From contig JADFMW010000011.1 of the NCBI GenBank assembly GCA_022563655.1, forward strand, positions 1 through 23,284: DNA of 23,284 nucleotides, given 5' to 3'. This document shows positions 1-7,514 of the stretch, in pieces (the stretch's first letter is position 1; each line of letters starts with the position of its first letter). The DNA is from Pseudomonadota bacterium (lineage in GTDB: Bacteria; Pseudomonadota; Alphaproteobacteria; JAAXGF01). The notes under the pieces were generated by a model, which made no database searches, had not been told where the DNA came from, and worked only from the letters and a program-made list of their open reading frames with translations. A program made the translations under genes and the position numbers.

Positions 1-123
1 GGCGGGCCGCCCGCGGCGTCGAGAGCCTCAACCGTAGCGGCGGCTACGCTTTTCGGCCCTCTCCTGGCGGATCGATCCCGCCCGGCGCGATGACGGCCGC
101 TTCCTGGTGAGAAATGCGGGCTA
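1..123 (-). repeat. MITE-like structured repeat, truncated by the window edge
   Basis: Read on the minus strand from 124 downward, this stretch aligns almost without gaps, and with most bases identical, to the left arm of the element at 20552-20819. It begins with the same terminal motif (GCCCGCATTTCTCACC, against GCCCGGACTTCTCACC) next to a TA at 122-123. The small hairpin at 33-48 is also present in the other copy at the matching place (20627-20642). The loop-side bases differ, but both copies still pair, so the fold rather than the exact sequence is kept. The rest of the element lies outside the window. No coding capacity is seen. Confidence 0.75.
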
Positions 124-162
124 GGGCTGGCGAAAGGCGATCGACAGACGTCAGGCGCCGCC

Positions 163-869
163 TTACTTGCGAAGTCTCGCCACGTAGAGACCGTTGCCAA
201 AGAACCCCTTGGAATCGGAATGGATGAGATCGAGATTCGCCCTGTCCATGGCTTCCTGGTAGTCCTGGTCTCTGAAGAGACCCATGTAATGGCGCTCACT
301 GAAGTGAACAACGCCGTCGGGAGTTCCCACCATGTAGTTGATGTCATGTCGGGCGACGTCGCCTTCGCGCTGCGGCGAGTACATCCACACGACTTTTTTT
401 GCGGGTCGCCGTCGGCAATGTTCATCACGACTCGGTCGGTCCAAAATTGCTCGGGGCTTACCCATGGCTCGACGAACAGCAGGCCTTCCGTATTCAGATG
501 CCTCGCCATGGATTGGATGGCGGCATGAAGCCTGTCGGCGGTCTTTGTGTATGTGATGGAGGTGAACAAACAGGTCACGACGTCAAATTTCCGTCCAAGA
601 TCGAAGTTTGTCATGTCCCCACAATGTAGGGGTACTCCCGGACAGCGTTGTTTTGCGATAGCAAGCAGATCGGCGTTGATGTCGAGCCCTTCTACCTCGA
701 AATGTTTCCGTAAATATTCGAGATGCCGTCCGGTGCTGCACGCCACGTCAAGGAGCGTTTTCGCATCTGGCCGTTGTTCAACAATCATCTGACGCAGCGC
801 CGTCGCTGCGACCGTGTAGTCTTTGAAATGGTAGATATAGTCGTACAGCTCTGCGGACTTTACATACAT
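163..869 (-). pseudogene. SAM-dependent methyltransferase, reading frame broken at a poly-A run
   Basis: This is a class I SAM-dependent methyltransferase (Methyltransf_25-like) of about 235 residues once the frame is joined. From the ATG at 869 one frame gives an N-terminal SAELYDYIYHFKDY segment, motif I LLDVACSTGRHLEYL, then EGLDINADLLAIA and the motif IV region GRKFDVVTCLFTSI. After the run of seven A on the minus strand (394-400) the protein continues in the other frame as VVWMYSPQREGDVARHD and ends at the TAA at 163-165 with GFFGNGLYVARLRK. One extra A, or a -1 slip at the heptamer A AAA AAG (399-393), restores the whole protein. Both halves look well conserved, so this may be a sequencing error, a recent mutation or genuine frameshifting. 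The gene follows the FemAB-like gene by 17 bp, probably in the same transcript. The substrate is unknown. Confidence 0.75.
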
Positions 870-886
870 TGGGAATATCTTTACTT

Positions 887-1897
887 CTATCGAAATTCGC
901 CGTGGCGGTAACCCGGAAAGTATGGGCTGGACCCGGCCGCGTTTTCCTCGCACAATTTCCGATACCGCTCCGGATCGAGAATCTTGCCACAAAGATAGAC
1001 CATTCTGCGATCGTTCGAAAAGCCTCGCTTGAAGACACCAAGGCCGTTGTCATGGCGAGGTTCGGCGTAAGGCACGCCTCCCCAATCAATAAAGCTCGCC
1101 GTGTGGCGAAAATATTCTATTTCCCACAAATGAAGCGCCGCCGAGGCGTTGAGGCGGCGTCCAAGCGGGCTATAGGCAGCCAAATGACCGTACACATATT
1201 CGTCCTGGACGTACTCGATGTGCATTCCCACGGTCTCTTCGTCCATCGACGCTCGGAGTACGACGGCGCCGGGAACGTCAAGCATTTGCGCCAGCGCCCC
1301 CTGCGACAACACTTTTAGGCGCTGGATCTTGTGCCGCCGGACCGACCCGGAATAGAGAGGCATCCAGTCGCCCAACGCTCTCGATGGCGGATCGATGACC
1401 TCGATGGTGAGACGTTCGAGAGCCTTTCGCGCTGCCTGATAACGCTTTCTGGATACGATGGACTCCAGAGGATCAGCCAGTCTTGCAACAAAGTGCTCTT
1501 TGAACGCAAGTACGTGGTCGAAGATTTCGCGTAGCTGTGACTGGCCCAGTGGACCGAAGGGGTCGGTCACCAAAACGATGCTGACGTACTGTCCCCTGAG
1601 CGCGGTGAGATCTTCTGCGAGTTTGGTCCAGTGGCGACAGCAGAAGAGTGGATAACACCCCATGGCATCGCGCGCGTGGCAGTTGGGTATGGTGCGCTCG
1701 ATGACCCATCCCTTGCACCCGGCCAGTTGTCGAGGGGAGCCAACTAGGGAAAACGCCTGTGCATAGCGCGCGTGGGCATATCCTGCGCTTGACCCTAGGT
1801 CGTCGGACACCGTGCCACCGGCAGTGTCGGCTTTCTTGGCGGCGAGGAGGCGTTGCTTGCGGTCCACGGGATATGCCACGGCGGGAAACGTCGGCAC
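887..1897 (-). CDS. FemAB/GNAT-like acyl- or aminoacyl-transferase family protein
   Basis: This is a soluble protein of 336 residues starting at GTG 1897. The C-terminal half carries features of FemAB/CelD-type GNAT-fold transferases: HLAAYSPLGRRLNASAALHLWE, then a FIDWGGVPYAEPRHDNGLGVFKRGF segment resembling the 'fDwGG...gl..FKrgF' signature. The N-terminal half has several cysteines and histidines (GCYPLFCCRHW). There is no signal peptide or membrane segment. It lies immediately upstream of the methyltransferase, so the two may modify one substrate such as a cell-surface glycan or lipid; that is inference. Base composition is visibly less G+C-rich than in the cox block, which suggests an acquired pair. 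The start is uncertain because no strong Shine-Dalgarno is visible. The family call is from pattern only. Confidence 0.6.
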   Translation of the reverse strand: MPTFPAVAYPVDRKQRLLAAKKADTAGGTVSDDLGSSAGYAHARYAQAFSLVGSPRQLAGCKGWVIERTIPNCHARDAMGCYPLFCCRHWTKLAEDLTALRGQYVSIVLVTDPFGPLGQSQLREIFDHVLAFKEHFVARLADPLESIVSRKRYQAARKALERLTIEVIDPPSRALGDWMPLYSGSVRRHKIQRLKVLSQGALAQMLDVPGAVVLRASMDEETVGMHIEYVQDEYVYGHLAAYSPLGRRLNASAALHLWEIEYFRHTASFIDWGGVPYAEPRHDNGLGVFKRGFSNDRRMVYLCGKILDPERYRKLCEENAAGSSPYFPGYRHGEFR

Positions 1898-2020
1898 GAT
1901 CTTAGCCGATGTTCTCGCGCAGCCTCATTACTTTTCACGAGGCCAACCGGGCGCGGCGTCCCGGTCGCGGGCGAAGCGGCGGCTCATGTCGGCGCGGCTC
2001 TGGGCCGGCCGCGGGCCGCT

Positions 2021-2140
2021 GATCGGCCCTGGAATTTTATCGAACAGAGATCGGGATGGCCCGGCCTCCGCCGGCTCCAAGGTGAAGTAGCGGCCGTGGC
2101 GCACGACCTGGCTCGGCCTTGATGGCTGCTCCCGCAGTGT
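2021..2140 (-). pseudogene. Decayed C-terminal remnant of an IS1380-type transposase
   Basis: On the minus strand this translates to about 40 residues containing TLREQ, QVVRHGRYFTLEPAEAG and PSRSLFDKI. From memory this resembles the C-terminal end of IS1380-family transposases, where a 'TLREKLIKIGAKVVRHGRYVTFQMAEVAVPR' type segment is common. The remainder of the transposase is missing, since the radical SAM gene starts 300 bp away. It has therefore been truncated and eroded. The call rests on one short segment. Confidence 0.35.
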
Positions 2141-2354
2141 CGGCGGCGGCCCATGCTCCGCTGCCTTGGGCAAGACCGGCGTCCGGCTTGCCGCCCGATC
2201 AGGACGCTCCATATGCTTCCTCGGGATGACCAGCGGAGCGGCTTGAATTATCCGCGCCAGCAATCGCGCCCACGGGTTTCCCTGTCTCCGTCCCGTGGTT
2301 GCTGCGCAGCGCCGCCGTGGCAATGCCGTGTACAGAATTGGGTTGGATTTGGTA

Positions 2355-2400
2355 GACTGGCCGGTCACGGGGCATAAGACTGGCCGATCACCGGGCTTAA
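2355..2400. repeat. Two tandem 23-bp imperfect repeats
   Basis: The units at 2355-2377 and 2378-2400 match at 20 of 23 positions; each begins GACTGGCCG and ends in TAA. They lie 44 bp upstream of the first possible start of the radical SAM gene. They could be a protein-binding site for that gene's promoter or debris from the neighbouring insertion sequence. Confidence 0.6.
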
Positions 2401-2443
2401 GAACCGGATCGGGAATGCTCGGCGCGAGATCTCGAAACACAGG

Positions 2444-3658
2444 ATGGGAAATTCATTGATGCCCTCCGATCAAAGCGAGGCCGTGCAGACCAAGCTGATG
2501 ACGCCGGCGGAGGCCTTGGACCTTGCCGTCCAGAGCATCAACAGCGGCAATCCGGCGCGGGCGGACAAGATCTGCCGCAGTATCCTGAAAGTGGCACCCG
2601 ACAATCCGCAGGTCCTGCTGTTGCGCGCCATGGCCGAAACCGAGCAGTGGCGCCTCAAGGCAGCCGAAAAGACCGTTCGCAGAGTGCTGGAGCTGGAGCC
2701 CGACTCCGCCGAGGCGCGCACGCAGCTGGAGAGGATCGGGCAGCGCGTCACGGAGGCGCGCAACCGCCCGTACACGCAAGAGTACCTCGAGAACCGGGCG
2801 GTGCACATGGACTACCCGCGCTTTATCGGGATCGAGACCGTAGGCCGGTGCAACGCCACGTGCGGCTTCTGTCCCCACAGTGACCTGGACAGGAAATACA
2901 CCGAGATGACCGACGATCTGTTCGAGAAGATCGTCCGCGACCTGCAGGAAATCCCGCCCCACGTGCCGATGCGGATCACGCCGAACGTGGTCAACGAGCC
3001 GTTCATGGACAAGAAGCTGTTCGCGCGGATGCGCCGCATCAACGAGGCGCTTCCCAACACCAAGATTACCATCTTCACCAACTTCAACGTCCTGCCCAAG
3101 AACTTCCCCGACAGGATCCGGGAGGTGAGGAACCTGGCGCAGATCAACGTCTCCTTCAACGCCGCCAACGAGGAGGAATACCGGCAGATCATGGGCATCG
3201 ACTTCGAGCGGACGGTGGGGCACCTCAAGCGGCTCATGACGGCGAACCGGGACATCCCGTTCCTGGTGCATCCCGTGGTCTTGTCGCGGGTTAAGGACCA
3301 CACCCGGAGGGATAAGGCCTACAAGGAAGAATGCCGGGATGTCTTCCGTGACTTCGAGGAGGGCGCCGATTACGTGCTGCACGTGAAGAACCGAATAAAC
3401 TGGCTCGGCGCCACCGCGGACAAACAAAGCCCGATTTCCCATGCCCTGCCGTGCGGCGCTTGGCTTGACATCAACATCCTTTGCAACGGCGTGGTGCCGC
3501 TATGTTGCGTCGATTCCAAGGCCGAGTACGGGATCGGCGACGTGACCAAGAACTCGGTGCTCGAAATATACAACGGCCAGGAGTTCAAAAGCCTCCGCAC
3601 GACCGAAACCAGCCGCGAGGCGACCCATCCGTGCGGTTCCTGCGCGTTGCTCCAGTGA
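2444..3658 (+). CDS. TPR-containing radical SAM/SPASM domain protein
   Basis: This is a soluble 404-residue protein. Residues about 20-100 form tetratricopeptide-like helices (two to three repeats, with APDNPQVLLLRA and LEPDSAEARTQLERIG). Residues about 125-330 form a radical SAM domain with the [4Fe-4S] motif C136-x3-C140-x2-C143 (GRCNATCGFCPH). A SPASM-type C-terminal cluster region has C337, C347, C354, C355, C397 and C400 (CGAWLDINILCNG, VPLCCVDS, CGSC). Such proteins use SAM radical chemistry on peptides, proteins or small molecules, with the auxiliary cluster binding the substrate. The substrate here is not evident, because no precursor peptide or carrier gene is adjacent. ATG 2459 is an alternative start; both have weak purine-rich sequence upstream. 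It appears to stand alone, with gaps on both sides. Confidence 0.85.
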   Translation: MGNSLMPSDQSEAVQTKLMTPAEALDLAVQSINSGNPARADKICRSILKVAPDNPQVLLLRAMAETEQWRLKAAEKTVRRVLELEPDSAEARTQLERIGQRVTEARNRPYTQEYLENRAVHMDYPRFIGIETVGRCNATCGFCPHSDLDRKYTEMTDDLFEKIVRDLQEIPPHVPMRITPNVVNEPFMDKKLFARMRRINEALPNTKITIFTNFNVLPKNFPDRIREVRNLAQINVSFNAANEEEYRQIMGIDFERTVGHLKRLMTANRDIPFLVHPVVLSRVKDHTRRDKAYKEECRDVFRDFEEGADYVLHVKNRINWLGATADKQSPISHALPCGAWLDINILCNGVVPLCCVDSKAEYGIGDVTKNSVLEIYNGQEFKSLRTTETSREATHPCGSCALLQ

Positions 3659-3986
3659 GGTTCGATTCGGTCCGGCCGCACCCGGCGACCCGGACCACCC
3701 GGCGGTAGTGAACCCGGACGGCCTAACGACCGGCGCACCGGCGTGCGCGCTCGGCGACACGGCCTGGGCCGCCCGTCTGGAAATGCGCTGGCGCCTTGCG
3801 CGAGGGCGCCGGGATCGGCCGCTCTCGGGCTTGTGATTCGCCGATCCGTGTTGTACCTTTCGCGCGGCGGAGCGCCGCCGAGTGGACGAGGCCAAGTGGA
3901 CGGGGCAGTAGCGCCTTTTCTCGCGGCGCAAGGCGCGGCGGAGGCTATCGCGTCGCCTTTCATCCCGCCGGGGGATACTCAAAGAA
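3659..3986. other. 328-bp intergenic region upstream of the cox operon
   Basis: No supported gene is seen. The sequence is G+C-rich with many short inverted repeats, for example a GGCGG/CCGCC hairpin near 3865-3880. It should carry the cox operon promoter; the best candidate is listed separately. Confidence 0.5.
3831..3859 (+). promoter_or_regulatory. Candidate sigma-70-type promoter for the cox operon
   Basis: TTGTGA (3831-3836) and TACCTT (3854-3859) are separated by exactly 17 bp. Each matches only part of the TTGACA/TATAAT consensus. It lies about 128 bp upstream of the ctaC start. The call is by eye only. Confidence 0.3.
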
Positions 3987-4844
3987 ATGCCGCTTAGCAT
4001 ATGGTTGCGCGGCCTGGCGGCCGTGCTGCTCGCGCCGGGGGCCGCGGTCGCGGCCCAGCCGGAGCCTTGGCAGATCGGATTCCAGCCGGCGGCGACGCCG
4101 GTGATGGCCCAAATCCAGGACTTCAATGTCTTGGTCACGGTCATCATCATCGCCGTCGCGGTGTTCGTGACCGGATTGCTGCTGTTCGTGATGTGGCGGT
4201 TCAGCGCCAAGCGCAACCCGGCGCCGTCGAAGACGACGCACAACACGCTGCTCGAGCTGATCTGGACGGCGGTGCCGACCGTGATCCTGCTGATCCTCTT
4301 CGTGCCGTCGTTCAATCTGCTCTATTTCATGGACCGGGCCGCCGACGCCGAGATGACGATCAAGGCCATAGGCTACCAGTGGTACTGGTCGTACGAGTAT
4401 CCCGACCACGGCGACTTGACCTTCGACGCGTTGATGGTTGCCGACGACGAGCTCAAGCCCGGCCAGGTCCGCCTGCTGGAGACCGACAACCGCATCGTGC
4501 TGCCCGTCGACACGACGATCCGCGTCCTCGTCACCGCCGCCGACGTGATCCACAGCTGGGCGGTGCCCGCCTTCGGCGTCAAGACCGACGCGGTGCCCGG
4601 CCGGCTCAACGAGACCTGGATACGCATCGAGCGCGAGGGGGTCTACTACGGCCAGTGCTCGGAGCTGTGCGGCACGTTGCACGGTTTCATGCCCATTACG
4701 GTCGAGGCGGTATCGAAGGACGCATTCGCCGCATGGGTCGAGAAGGCGAAGGTCGAGTTCGCGCGCCAGGACGCGCCGGCGGCGACAACCGTGGCGCGGG
4801 CGGCGCCCGACGATGCGTCCACGGGGCAAGGGTTGCCGAAATGA
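3987..4844 (+). CDS. ctaC: Cytochrome c oxidase subunit II (aa3-type)
   Basis: This subunit accepts electrons from cytochrome c at the binuclear CuA centre and passes them to heme a in subunit I. The 285-residue protein starts with a signal peptide (hydrophobic residues 7-22, AAVAA-Q junction). Two membrane helices follow (about 47-69 and 90-113), then a periplasmic cupredoxin domain. All CuA ligands are present: H189 (VIHSWAVP), C224, E226, C228, H232 and M235 (GQCSELCGTLHGFMPI). The aromatic electron-entry patch GYQWYWSYEYP is at 129-139. No fused cytochrome c domain is present, so the oxidase is the plain aa3 type rather than caa3. The ATG is preceded by AAAGAA, and its stop overlaps the ctaD start (ATGA). 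It is the first gene of the cox block. Confidence 0.97.
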   Translation: MPLSIWLRGLAAVLLAPGAAVAAQPEPWQIGFQPAATPVMAQIQDFNVLVTVIIIAVAVFVTGLLLFVMWRFSAKRNPAPSKTTHNTLLELIWTAVPTVILLILFVPSFNLLYFMDRAADAEMTIKAIGYQWYWSYEYPDHGDLTFDALMVADDELKPGQVRLLETDNRIVLPVDTTIRVLVTAADVIHSWAVPAFGVKTDAVPGRLNETWIRIEREGVYYGQCSELCGTLHGFMPITVEAVSKDAFAAWVEKAKVEFARQDAPAATTVARAAPDDASTGQGLPK

Positions 4845-6442
4845 GCGCGGCTGGCGCCGAAACGGCCCACGAGCACGACGCCCACGACCATCACCCGACC
4901 GGCTGGCGACGTTGGTTGTACTCGACCAACCACAAGGACATCGGCACGATGTACCTGATCTTCGCCATCGTGCTCGGCATCGTCGGCGGCCTGCTGTCGT
5001 TTCTGGTCCGGCTGGAGTTGCAGGCGCCGGGCGATCAATTCCTCGGCGGCGATTACCAACTCTACAACGTCTTGATCAGCGCCCACGGGCTGATCATGAT
5101 CTTCTTCATGGTCATGCCGGCGATGATCGGCGGCTTCGGCAACTGGTTCGTGCCGCTGATGATCGGCGCCCCCGACGTGGCGTTCCCGCGGGTGAACAAC
5201 ATCAGCTTCTGGCTGCTGATCCCGTCGGCCATGCTGCTGGTCGGCTCGGCGTTCGTCGACGGCGGCCCGGGCACGGGGTGGACGATATACGCGCCGCTCA
5301 GCACCTCCGGCCATCCGGGACCCGCGGTCGATATGGTGATCCTCGGCCTGCATCTCGCCGGCGCGTCGTCGGTCCTCGCCTCGATCAACTTCATTACCAC
5401 GATCTTGAACATGCGCGCGCCGGGCATGACTCTGCACAAGATGCCGCTGTTCGTTTGGTCGATCCTGGTCACCACGTTCCTGCTGCTGCTGGCGATTCCG
5501 GTGCTCGCCGGCGCGATCACCATGCTGCTGACCGACCGCAACTTCGGCACCGCCTTCTTCGACGCGGCCGGGGGCGGCGACCCGTTGCTGTTCCAGCACC
5601 TGTTCTGGTTCTTCGGCCATCCCGAGGTCTACATTCTCATTCTGCCGGGCTTCGGCATTATCAGCCAGATCGTTGCGACCTTCTCGAACAAGCCGGTGTT
5701 CGGCTACCTCGGCATGGCCTACGCGATGGTGGCGATCGGCGTCATCGGCTTCATCGTGTGGGCCCACCACATGTACACGGTCGGCCTGGACGTCGACACC
5801 CGCGCCTACTTCGTCGCCGCGACGATGGTGATCGCGGTGCCCACCGGCATCAAGATCTTCAGCTGGATCGCCACCATGTGGGGCGGCTCGATCGAGCTCA
5901 AGACGCCGATGCTGTGGGCGATCGGCTTCATCTTCCTGTTCACCGTCGGCGGCGTGACCGGCATTGTGCTCGCCAACGCCGGGGTCGACGTGGCGCTGCA
6001 CGACACCTATTACGTGGTCGCCCACTTCCACTACGTGTTGTCGCTTGGCGCGGTGTTCACGATCTTCGGCGGCTTTTATTACTGGATCGGCAAGATGAGC
6101 GGCCGGCAGTACCCCGAGGCCCTGGGCAAGCTGCACTTCTGGATCACTTTCATCGGCGTCAACTTGACGTTCTTCCCGATGCACTTTTTGGGCGTTGCGG
6201 GCATGCCGCGGCGCATCCCCGACTATCCCGATGCCTTCGCCGGCTGGAACATGGTCGCATCGGTCGGCTCGTACATCTCGTTCGCGGGCCTTATCCTCTT
6301 CCTCTACATCATCTGGCGCACCTTGAGGACCGGCGAGAAGTGCGCCGAGAATCCGTGGGGCGAGGGCGCGACGACGCTCGAGTGGGCCTTGCCGTCGCCG
6401 CCGCCGTTCCACACGTACGAGGAGCTGCCGCGCATCAGCTAG
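4841..6442 (+). CDS. ctaD: Cytochrome c oxidase subunit I (aa3-type, A1 family)
   Basis: This is the catalytic subunit of heme-copper oxidase: it reduces O2 to water and pumps protons. At 533 residues it has the usual 12-helix length. Heme a ligands are H82 (AHGLIMIFFMVMPA) and H397. The heme a3 ligand is H395 (VVAHFHYVLS). CuB ligands are H260, H309 and H310 (FFGHPEVY, WAHHMYT), with the cross-linking Tyr Y264. E262 in GHPEVY and K338 (PTGIKIFSW) place it in the A1 family with intact D and K channels. The N-terminus is His/Asp-rich (HEHDAHDHH). The start at 4841 is chosen because it makes the typical N-terminus and overlaps the ctaC stop by 4 nt. The longer same-frame reading from 4001 is a shadow of ctaC. 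Confidence 0.98.
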   Translation: MSAAGAETAHEHDAHDHHPTGWRRWLYSTNHKDIGTMYLIFAIVLGIVGGLLSFLVRLELQAPGDQFLGGDYQLYNVLISAHGLIMIFFMVMPAMIGGFGNWFVPLMIGAPDVAFPRVNNISFWLLIPSAMLLVGSAFVDGGPGTGWTIYAPLSTSGHPGPAVDMVILGLHLAGASSVLASINFITTILNMRAPGMTLHKMPLFVWSILVTTFLLLLAIPVLAGAITMLLTDRNFGTAFFDAAGGGDPLLFQHLFWFFGHPEVYILILPGFGIISQIVATFSNKPVFGYLGMAYAMVAIGVIGFIVWAHHMYTVGLDVDTRAYFVAATMVIAVPTGIKIFSWIATMWGGSIELKTPMLWAIGFIFLFTVGGVTGIVLANAGVDVALHDTYYVVAHFHYVLSLGAVFTIFGGFYYWIGKMSGRQYPEALGKLHFWITFIGVNLTFFPMHFLGVAGMPRRIPDYPDAFAGWNMVASVGSYISFAGLILFLYIIWRTLRTGEKCAENPWGEGATTLEWALPSPPPFHTYEELPRIS

Positions 6443-6470
6443 CTGCCGCGGCACCCCAACGGAGACACGC

Positions 6471-7388
6471 TTGAGCGATCGCCGCTTCGCCTACAGCCCC
6501 GCCGCGGGCGCCGTCGCCGACGACGCCCGCGTCTCGGACTACGTGGCCCTCCTGAAACCCAGGGTCATGTCGCTCGTGGTGTTCACGGGCTTCGTCGGGC
6601 TCTACCTCGCCCCCGGCGCGCTGCATCCGGTGCTGGCGCTGACCGCGATGCTGTGCATCGCCGTGGGCGCCGGCGCCGCGGGGGCGATCAACATGTGGCA
6701 CGACCGCGACATCGACGCCCGCATGACGCGCACCCGCGCCCGTCCGATCCCCGCCGGGCGGATCGAGCCGGGCGCGGCGCTGGGCTTCGGGATTACCCTC
6801 GCCGTGGGCTCGGTCGTGGTGATGGAACTGGCCCTCAACGCAATGGCGGCGGCGCTGCTGGCGCTGACCATCATGTTCTACGTCTTCGTCTACACCATGT
6901 GGTTGAAGCGGCGGACGCCGCACAACATCGTTATCGGCGGCGCCGCCGGCGCCTTGCCGCCGGCGATCGGCTGGGCGGCGGTCACCGGCGACGTCGGCCT
7001 CACGGCGCTGGTGCTGTTCGCCATCGTCTTCGTGTGGACGCCGCCGCACTTCTGGGCGCTGGCGCTGATTCGCGCCGACGACTACGCCCGGGCCGGCGTT
7101 CCCATGCTGCCGGTGGTCGCCGGTGCGGCGAAAACCAAGCGCTACGTCCTGGGGTACACGGTGGCGCTGTGGCCGCTGGCGCTGCTGCCCTCGTTGCTCG
7201 GCTTCGCCGGCGTCGTCTACGGCGTCGGCGCGGCGCTGCTCGGCGCGTTGTTCGTGGTCTGCGCGCTGCGCCTGCGCACCGACGCGACGGGCCGGGCGGC
7301 GCGCCAGATGTTCGGCTTTTCCATCCTCTACCTGTTCGCGATCTTCACGCTGTTGCTCGTCGACAACAACCCGGGCCTGGTGGGCTGA
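6471..7388 (+). CDS. ctaB: Protoheme IX farnesyltransferase (heme O synthase)
   Basis: This integral membrane UbiA-family prenyltransferase converts heme b to heme o, the precursor of the heme a used by subunit I. The 305-residue protein carries the first Asp-rich motif N74-x3-D78-x3-D82 (NMWHDRDIDARMTRTRARPI), then KRRTPHNIVIGGAAGALPP and the second motif region VWTPPHFWALAL with DDYARAGVPMLPVV. Seven to nine hydrophobic helices follow the usual spacing. The start is TTG at 6471, with GGAG six bases before it; no ATG fits. It lies 28 bp after ctaD in the same operon. Confidence 0.96.
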   Translation: MSDRRFAYSPAAGAVADDARVSDYVALLKPRVMSLVVFTGFVGLYLAPGALHPVLALTAMLCIAVGAGAAGAINMWHDRDIDARMTRTRARPIPAGRIEPGAALGFGITLAVGSVVVMELALNAMAAALLALTIMFYVFVYTMWLKRRTPHNIVIGGAAGALPPAIGWAAVTGDVGLTALVLFAIVFVWTPPHFWALALIRADDYARAGVPMLPVVAGAAKTKRYVLGYTVALWPLALLPSLLGFAGVVYGVGAALLGALFVVCALRLRTDATGRAARQMFGFSILYLFAIFTLLLVDNNPGLVG

Positions 7389-7389
7389 C

Positions 7390-7512
7390 ATGCCGATCAC
7401 CCAACGGCACAGGCGTCAGCGCGCCAAGAACCTGGCCCTCGCCGGGGTGCTCGTGGCGCTGGTGGCGCTGTTCTTCGCCATCACCCTGGTCAAGCTGGGC
7501 GGGGCGTCGTAG
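7390..7512 (+). CDS. CoxF-like small single-span membrane protein
   Basis: This is a 40-residue ORF: a basic N-terminus (ITQRHRRQRAKN), one hydrophobic helix (about residues 15-34) and a short tail. It lies between ctaB and ctaG, 1 bp after the ctaB stop and 2 bp before the ctaG start. That is the position at which alphaproteobacterial cox operons often carry a tiny CoxF or 'cytochrome oxidase small assembly protein'. Function is inferred from position and topology. The tight spacing on both sides supports a real gene. Confidence 0.75.
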   Translation: MPITQRHRRQRAKNLALAGVLVALVALFFAITLVKLGGAS

Positions 7513-7514
7513 CG

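Larger units (their letters stand above)
1898..2443. other. 546-bp non-coding stretch with transposon debris
   Basis: The region separates the minus-strand FemAB-like gene from the plus-strand radical SAM gene. The only open frames are low-complexity and Arg/Pro-rich. It contains the probable transposase remnant at 2021-2140 and a 23-bp tandem repeat at 2355-2400, listed separately. Promoters for both divergent genes should lie here, but no convincing -35/-10 pair stands out. Confidence 0.5.

Noticed and set aside
4001..4840. N-terminal extension of the ctaD frame back to 4001
   Set aside because: This part is a shadow of ctaC; ATG 4841 gives the normal subunit I start with a 4-nt overlap.
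4646..6454. A 602-codon open frame antisense to ctaD, rich in Arg, His, Asp and Glu
   Set aside because: It is a mirror of the G+C-rich codons of ctaC/ctaD; composition is unlike a real protein and the sense frame has full catalytic motifs.
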